DNA of 44,698 nucleotides from a bacterium (GTDB lineage Bacteria > Auribacterota > UBA3054): positions 1-44,698 of the forward strand of contig JAGCDY010000132.1 in assembly GCA_017650925.1 (NCBI GenBank), given 5' to 3'. The notes beneath the pieces are model-generated. The model made no database searches, was not told the DNA's origin, and worked only from the letters and a program-made list of their open reading frames with translations. The position numbers and the translations under genes were made by a program. Shown piece by piece: positions 43,712-44,698 of this stretch (positions are counted from its first letter, which is position 1; the number at the start of each line of letters is the position of its first letter).

Positions 43712-43801
43712 TCATTTGTTCTTCTGGCGGTTCTTGCGTAAGCGTTTTTTACGCTTATGCTTGTTCATTTTGGATTTGCGCATCTTGCGTCCACAAGGCA
43801 T
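43712..43801 (-). CDS. AURKAIP1/COX24-domain small ribosomal protein (bS22/mS38-like), 29 aa
   Basis: This 29-residue peptide begins MPCGRKMRKSKMNKHKRKK and continues RLRKNRQKNK; more than half its residues are Lys or Arg. The HKRKKRLRKNR core matches the bacterial AURKAIP1/COX24-domain proteins, whose actinobacterial member is ribosomal protein bS22 and whose mitochondrial relative is mS38. A role in the small ribosomal subunit is family-based inference. Expression signals are strong: AGGAG at 43813-43809, seven bases before the ATG, a sigma-70-type promoter at 43854-43881 and an intrinsic terminator at 43634-43666. It is therefore a real monocistronic gene despite its size. Confidence 0.85.
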   Translation of the reverse strand: MPCGRKMRKSKMNKHKRKKRLRKNRQKNK

Positions 43802-43853
43802 AGCTAAACTCCTGTTTAGGTTTAAAATTTACGAATCAATTAAGTTAGGGGCT

Positions 43854-43881
43854 ATTATAGCATAATCCCCCTCAAAATCAA
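43854..43881 (-). promoter_or_regulatory. Promoter of the small ribosomal-protein gene
   Basis: On the minus strand a -35-like TTGATT (43881-43876), a 16-bp spacer and TATAAT (43859-43854) preceded by TGC give an extended -10 promoter. The predicted leader is about 45 nt, AT-rich, and ends in the AGGAG ribosome binding site. It lies in the 87-bp gap after the gene that runs off the right edge. Confidence 0.65.
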
Positions 43882-43888
43882 ATAAGGG

Positions 43889-44698
43889 TCAACGGGCGCC
43901 TTTGTAATGGGGGATGTACTCCCTGTTCCAATTGTATTTCCTCTTATGGTCAAACCAGATAAGATCCACGTTGCTGTAGTCGTTGATGTTGAGGAAAAAG
44001 CGCACCCTGCTGTAATCCTGGAGGTATTGCTTGGCGATGCCCTGGAGGTTCACCACGCCGGTCCTGCAGTTGACCTTGGCCTTGGTGTTGCCGGCTTTGA
44101 TGGAGAGCTGCCGGAGGTTTTTGGAGACCTTCATGTTGTTCAGGAACGTCAGGGCCTGCCAGCGGATCACGTCGTCGTTGAAAGCGAAGGAAGCGTAGAC
44201 CGCGTTGGTCTTGGGCTGAATGACTTTGGCCAGGTCGTCGGGATCGATGACGCACTTCATTTTGACGTAGTAATTTTTGTTCTGGGAAGCGTTCACCACC
44301 TGCATCCCAAGATTCTTCTTGGCGGGAAGGATGCCCAGAAGCTCTATGCTGTTGGCTTCCAGCGTCCCTTCGTACACCCCGGTCTCCACTCCCGGCCAGC
44401 TGTTCACGACAACGTAAGTATCCACCGCGTTGGTCTCGGCGTTCACGGCATAGAGCGCGTAGACGCCCTCGTCCCTCAGATCCCTTGCCACTATGGCCTG
44501 CATCCCCGCCAGGGAGGAATTCAAGTACTGGGGGTCATCCGTTGTCAGGCCCTTGCAGCCCCAGTCCGGATTCGGGTCGGCTTCGGGGAAGTCCGGCACG
44601 TGGAAGGAGCGGCTGCAGATGACGCGCTCGCTGGCGTTGGTGTCGCTGGCGACGTGCACCAGAGCCATGTATACGCCGTCCTTAAGCGGCATCGCCAG
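43889..44698 (-). CDS. Unrecognised protein, 5' end beyond window
   Basis: The frame is open from the right edge to a TGA at 43889 (269 residues in the window). An internal ATG at 44692 exists, but the frame continues to the edge, so the true start is probably outside. The visible part alternates beta-rich and turn-rich stretches with many Asn, Asp and Tyr (for example DVINGxxx-type turns near NDYSNVDLIWFDHKRKYNW). It has two Cys in the N-terminal third (CSRSF, WGCKG) and no transmembrane helix in this portion. No family is recognised; an exported or surface protein is plausible from composition. It ends 7 bp upstream of the next gene's -35 element, with no clear terminator. Confidence 0.5.
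   Translation of the reverse strand: MAMPLKDGVYMALVHVASDTNASERVICSRSFHVPDFPEADPNPDWGCKGLTTDDPQYLNSSLAGMQAIVARDLRDEGVYALYAVNAETNAVDTYVVVNSWPGVETGVYEGTLEANSIELLGILPAKKNLGMQVVNASQNKNYYVKMKCVIDPDDLAKVIQPKTNAVYASFAFNDDVIRWQALTFLNNMKVSKNLRQLSIKAGNTKAKVNCRTGVVNLQGIAKQYLQDYSRVRFFLNINDYSNVDLIWFDHKRKYNWNREYIPHYKGAR

Overview
The window is a gene-dense bacterial chromosome segment (mid-50s percent GC by eye) with almost no non-coding DNA. No stretch over 300 bases lacks a gene. I see no tRNA, rRNA, CRISPR array, insertion sequence or prophage gene. The organism is Gram-negative and makes LPS: it has an ADP-heptose epimerase, a lipoprotein, and a YdbH/AsmA-like envelope protein. It uses the MEP isoprenoid route (ispE). 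Many anchored carbohydrate-binding proteins, an alpha-galactosidase-like hydrolase and HEAT-repeat envelope proteins fit the PVC superphylum, perhaps Lentisphaerota. That placement is inference, because there is no marker such as 16S rRNA.

Layout. (1) 1-7161, minus strand: a surface-carbohydrate cluster with an alpha-galactosidase-like GH clan D enzyme, two membrane-anchored proteins with carbohydrate-binding-like modules, GDP-mannose 4,6-dehydratase, a GT2-GtrA fusion and a polytopic membrane protein. (2) 7299-13551, plus strand: Aquifex-type aconitase, a pterin synthase homologue lacking the usual catalytic Cys, GpsA, a proteasome-like Ntn hydrolase with Ser in place of Thr1, a PflA-like radical SAM protein and a membrane metallophosphoesterase. 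(3) A 114-bp imperfect palindrome at 13548-13661 holds the stop codons of both convergent operons. (4) 27144-13658, minus strand: a 12-gene genome-maintenance operon, dnaE-yacG-uvrB-M24 peptidase-tatD-acyltransferase-HEAT protein-rnhB-yraN-surE-lipoprotein/ANL fusion-cinA-like, mostly with overlapping genes. (5) 27237-28370, plus strand: a PlsB-like acyltransferase. (6) 40583-28367, minus strand: an 11-gene proteostasis and envelope operon, clpP-clpX-lon-uppS-cdsA-hldD-regulatory-domain protein-sensor kinase-sigma-54 response regulator-helical protein-nth. (7) 43630-40641, minus strand: ispE, a YdbH-like AsmA-superfamily protein and a small anchored protein. (8) 43712-43801, minus strand: a 29-codon gene for a very basic AURKAIP1/COX24-type ribosomal protein with its own promoter and a textbook terminator. 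The right edge cuts an unrecognised gene.

The most notable points are: an RNase HII ending in a canonical beta-clamp-binding pentapeptide (QLSLF), encoded where rnhB overlaps yraN; a lipoprotein-transmembrane protein fused to a degenerate, truncated adenylate-forming (ANL) domain; the Ser-type proteasome homologue translationally overlapping a radical SAM gene; a PTPS-III-like pterin enzyme; and recurrent extended -10 boxes (TGnTATAAT), several 7-8 nt from the ATG, which suggests leaderless transcripts.

Translational coupling is pervasive. At least ten junctions have the four-base ATGA overlap, so most genes are probably expressed from a handful of promoters. Those visible are at about 7175 (minus), 7260 (plus), 17160 (minus, internal), 19841 (minus, internal), 27158 (minus), 40611 (minus) and 43857 (minus).
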